Shown here one piece after another: positions 31,861-64,000 of a stretch of 64,000 nucleotides of DNA. A model generated the notes under the pieces. The model searched no databases and had not been told where the DNA came from. It saw only the letters and a list, made by a program, of their open reading frames with translations. The position numbers were made by a program, and so were the translations under genes. Numbering within the stretch: the stretch's first letter is position 1; every line of letters starts with the position of its first letter. This stretch comes from Mastigias papua. Taxonomy: Eukaryota; Cnidaria; Scyphozoa; Rhizostomeae; Mastigiidae. The stretch covers positions 15,389,883-15,453,882 of the forward strand of contig OZ025275.1 in assembly GCA_964019165.1 (NCBI GenBank), read 5' to 3'.

Positions 31861-33920
31861 GGAATGGAAATAATTATTGGGGTGTCCAGCTCCTACAAAC
31901 CCCTGGCAGATCTGTTCGCGCCACTAGTCTTTGCCCGCCATGAAAGATATTTGGCTGCGCAGGCGGAGTTGACGCTATAAAATCATGTTTGCCCCTTGCT
32001 TGGGCCCAAAAACATCCAATTCGTCTTAGGCTCAATCAGAACTGAACCAGTTGAAAATCCGTTCACTGTGAAACTATCTTGCTGCAAGATGTGAAAACGT
32101 TTTTATTGAAAACCTGCGGTTCTGCTTAAAAGCAGTATTTGGATCACATAGGGGTCATCAAATCTAACCAGAACCAAAGGTGAGCATTGAATACATCACC
32201 GTATGTGAGTTTCATGAACTCACTACCGTTGCCTACTTTCTGGTGAAATAATGAATGAAATTTCCAATCATTTTGAATACCATGATTAAAATTTGCCCTC
32301 CCCCGTTATTGTATAACCGGCATACACATTCATCCCCGAGATGCCCCTACGAACTCTACTGTCCCAACGGATAAAACAAAATTATTTGCATCATCAAAAC
32401 TTGAACACAGATCCTATTGGAACAAAGACAGATTCTATTGGGAATGAGTAGGTAAAAGATTCAAGCTAGAGACACGAAATGCCGGTCCGGAGCTGGTCCG
32501 AGCTGCTTGAGATTCAAGAATACACATTGTAACTTTATTGTAGATAAACTATTTCCATGAAATAAAAAATTCCTTCGTCAGTTTATTGCTGTGCAAAGTG
32601 GAAATGTGTATTGTATAAAGTCGGTCAAAAATGTATTTTTATTAACCTTCTGTTGGTTTATCCCTAATAAAAGACATGTGCTTTAAAACGGAGCTCGTTC
32701 GTTCTCTATTGTTTGGTTAGATTGGACAAAGCTGGATGAATGTTAAGGCACAATTTAAAAGAGCACTGTTCCAAAACTGTGCGTCTAGGACGTCAACTTG
32801 CTAGTGCTTGTATGCAGCTAGTTCCGAAAAATTTCTCCAATTATACCTTCATGCGACATCTGTTTCCATGAAAAACCAGCTGAGTTATGAGCACTGATGC
32901 ATATCTGCGAAATCCATATGACATATGTGCCAGTCCCATGTCTTCTTCACTATCATTTGTCTCAATTGTGTGTAATAAAACTGTTACTCTCCTACTAACG
33001 AATGAAAGTAACGAAGAAAACAAGACAGAAAAAGGATAGGGTCATGTGCTATTGAAGTAGAGAAGAAATCGAGAAATGATTTCACTTATAGGTTGAACAC
33101 GAGATAGGAAAAACTGATGCAAAGAGGAAAATACTCATATCGAAAATGAAAAAACTATCAGTTGTCTTGTCTGTTGCTCCCCATTTCGCATTTGAATACG
33201 AAAAGCCGGAGCCCCTATGTACAGCGCGTTTGCCAGCATTTCCATATGTTCACTTGCAAAGAAGCAGGGTTAATGGCGTCTTCTCAGTGACGCAAACTGT
33301 AAAGGCTCGGGTCAGGGTTTGGGTAAGGGGCATGGCTTTTGGTTAGGGTAAGTGTCTATGACAGGGGTCTAGATTAGGGCTAGGGTGAAACTCAGTGATA
33401 GAGTGGCGCGAAATCGTTATGGGCCGATCAAAGTTGCTGAAGCAAGTGTGTCGTTGTGTTTGCATGCCTAGGCGCCTACCAAGCAGTCGCAGGAGATGCG
33501 CACGCATAAGACGGATCGGTGACTGAGACTAATAGTAATGATGATTATGACCATTGAGAAAGTGAAGGGTACTGTTGCAATCATAACCATGACGTAATTA
33601 TATGGGTAACCATGGTGATGATCTAAATAACAATGACGACAGATATGATATTAAATGTCATTTTGGAGCAAATCACAGGGATGCAATGATGGAAGGTAGA
33701 GATAATTCACTGGGATACAACTTGCAGCAGTTGCTTTCAACGGAAAAAACAATGACATTCTGAAAGATGTGCAATTAAATATCTAATATGGTCTAGACGT
33801 TCTAAACTGTTAAAATCAAGCTAAATAAGTTATCCATTGATACTATATCAAATAATTGTTAAACTAAATCACCTAATACCATCTATGAATTTGGCGTCTC
33901 ATGGTAAGGAAAATTTTTCA
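31861..33920. other. Region downstream of ZIP11; no gene recognised
   Basis: Only short chance frames. At 33300-33390 there are scattered GGGTTAGGG-like words (GGTTAGGGTAAG, TTAGGGCTAGGGT) but no regular telomere-type array. The 3' untranslated region of the zinc transporter should begin below 33921. Confidence 0.45.
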
Positions 33921-42519
<8,599 letters not shown>

Positions 42520-44274
42520 CTGCAATACAGGGTGTGCGTTGTCAATCATTTTCCTTTGTTGTTGTTCGTACAGGCCTAACCTATAAGCCTTGCACGTTGG
42601 CGGTCAAGCTCGTTGATGGCTACCGGCAACTAGCATCCGTTTTGCAATTGATATACCGTTAAAACTCACAGCCGATGTAACTTCACACTCAGAAACACAA
42701 GAATTACTTCCGAAGATTTAATCTATCTTTAAATAGTAGTTGTCTCTCTGCATCTTCCCGCGTGTTTTCATAAGGACTTGGACACGTCTCAACTGTTGTT
42801 GTTGTTGAAAGTCGTCAAAAGGCATTATCTGAAAGTGTCCAAAGTCCACCAGGGAACAGATTCGATTGCAACAGTTCTGAGTGCTTTTTCACATTCCATT
42901 CGCTTTTTTTCGTGATTATCACTGGCAAGAACATCATAGATCAATCAAACTGTACTTTTTGCATTAACGAAAATTCTTTCCTATGAAAACAATATAGAAC
43001 ACAAAAAGTCTTTCATAGAAGGCTATCAAAATTAACAAAAATCGAAGCTAGACACAAACGTCTGATGTGAGGACGATTACCTAATCAGGATTCTAACGAG
43101 AATTTTCAATCTGGTTATCTAGTTCTGTCCTTCAGGTAAATCTATTTTCTTGATTGTGAACAACATAAAATAATCAAACGTGAATTAACCAAAATCAAGT
43201 ATTAATGTATTTTTAAGATGCGATCTAACATGCTTTACAGAGAATAGAGCGGGTAGGTGGCAACAATCTAAAAATTTCTATCACTTCGAAATATGTACTA
43301 CTGACATATGCCATTCGCGAAACCCAAATAAATACGTACTGCAATCCAAAAGATGCAAATGGACACAATCTGCAGAATTCAATAGATGGCTCCTGGGATA
43401 TAATTTCTACTGCGCACATAATGCTGAGGCCAGACACTGCAAATTTCTGGAACGATACCAACTCCAGTAGTCGCTACTGATTATCAACTATCCTACTTAA
43501 AAAGGGTTCGATACGTTGTAATAAACATAAAGGATGACAAATACTATTGATTATTTTGCTATTTGAACAGCATCCTACGAACAAATATGGTGAGTTGTAT
43601 CGATGGTGCGTTTCAAGCATTACATTCCTCGATGCCCTATTCCTTAATTTCAGGATAAAGCTACGAGAGACTTAATACGGCAGGCCGCTATTGGTAACGT
43701 AACAAAAGCACCCATTACTTAAATAGCCTACTTATGCAAGAACAAGAAGGGGGATAGCTTCATAACTTACTTAAACTAACACTTTCTGCCACTTATCATA
43801 CATACCTAATAGAAATGGGGTCGTAGATGATCATTCGAAATCTCTTGCTAGCAAGCCGATCCGAATTTCAAACACAAAGCAACTATATATAGATATACAT
43901 ATATAATGAGAGTATTTATCTATTGATTTACAGGTGTTAGCCACATTCTGGTGTGAATTGTACTAAAAACTATGAACAACAACAACACAGGAGATGATAA
44001 CCCATATGGAAGAATCTAGCAAAATTTACAAAGTTATAACTAGTAAACATCTTTCGCATTGTCAGTGATAGATGACTCCTACAAGAGAAATGAAATTTAT
44101 AAAAACTGAAGACAGATAATACTAATAATCAACAATAAATGCCAATATAAAGGTAACATTCTAAAGATTTATCAATTACTGCCTTTCCAGAGTTGTAAAT
44201 CGAATATTTGCAAATTCTGGACGATTCCGTTCGAGAAACGATAGTTGCTATTACAATTTTAAAGGCTTTAACAA
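42520..44274. other. ZIP11 5' region and SNX14 3' flank
   Basis: The first ZIP11 exon (about ten residues in relatives), its promoter and the SNX14 3' untranslated region should all be here, since both genes are on the minus strand. I could not identify a phase-0 first exon with an ATG and a convincing donor. Confidence 0.45.
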
Positions 44275-63802
<19,528 letters not shown>

Positions 63803-64000
63803 CTAAAATAGAAGTAGAAAGTTATATATGCTACAAAAACTGAAATAGGAATTAAAGTGTGGGGCAGTGCAGTGGGGTGTGGGATAGGTAAATAAAAAGT
63901 AAATAAGACAAATAATGCATAAGTGTTTAACTATTTAGCAGCTATTTAATTCTGAATCCAATCAATGATGAAATAAAGGGCTAATAAATTAATTAATGAA

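Noticed and set aside
33300..33390. Telomere-like TTAGGG words
   Set aside because: Only a few irregular hexamers; not an interstitial telomere array.
43790..43840. ATG...ATTAG|GTATGT as first ZIP11 exon
   Set aside because: It ends in phase 2, whereas the next ZIP11 exon starts in phase 0, and the join would create a stop.

Overview
This window looks like nuclear DNA of an invertebrate animal. It is AT-rich, its genes are cut into many short spliceosomal exons, and the spaces between exons are full of long microsatellites ((TA)n, (TG)n, (GAT)n), LINE fragments, SINEs and small DNA transposons. I favour a cnidarian or another early-branching or lophotrochozoan-like animal, but nothing in the sequence fixes the phylum. 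Every protein gene I can recognise lies on the minus strand. All assignments rest on reading the sequence and on family knowledge; no database search was run.

Layout, left to right. At 1237-2964 are the first three coding exons of an SLC25 mitochondrial carrier of the UCP-like group; the rest lies off the left edge. At 3417-6240 is a nearly complete Mutator-like DNA transposon with about 20-bp inverted ends, a probable 11-bp target duplication and a transposase frame broken near its start by a 13-bp tandem duplication. At 8145-9725 is an intronless class A GPCR with a very long third intracellular loop. From 14472 to 22893 is a large gene for a nuclear-looking, mostly disordered protein that I cannot name; its exons join in one frame of about 1,495 codons if an 11-nt microexon is accepted. 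From 23.5 to 33.9 kb I find no confident host gene: LINE relics, a non-autonomous element with GGGGCTTATTCGAGG repeats, huge microsatellites and a composite of hammerhead-like motifs plus a perfect tRNA cloverleaf.

From 33921 to 42519 is SLC39A11 (ZIP11, a zinc transporter), nine coding exons with only the extreme N-terminus not found. From 44275 to beyond the right edge is SNX14, a PXA-RGS-PX-nexin-C sorting nexin, of which 35 exons (874 codons plus stop) can be joined in frame. The introns of SNX14 hold two copies of one tRNA-related SINE, a pogo-type MITE, a 67-bp-arm foldback, inverted copies of a GAAACGTCGGAT motif, and pentanucleotide and GAT arrays.

The genes have no obvious joint function (mitochondrial transport, signalling, nuclear function, zinc transport, lipid/endolysosome biology), as expected for animal genes. 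The distinctive content is the repeat biology: several transposon families with readable ends, and ribozyme-like and tRNA-like modules beside giant simple repeats.
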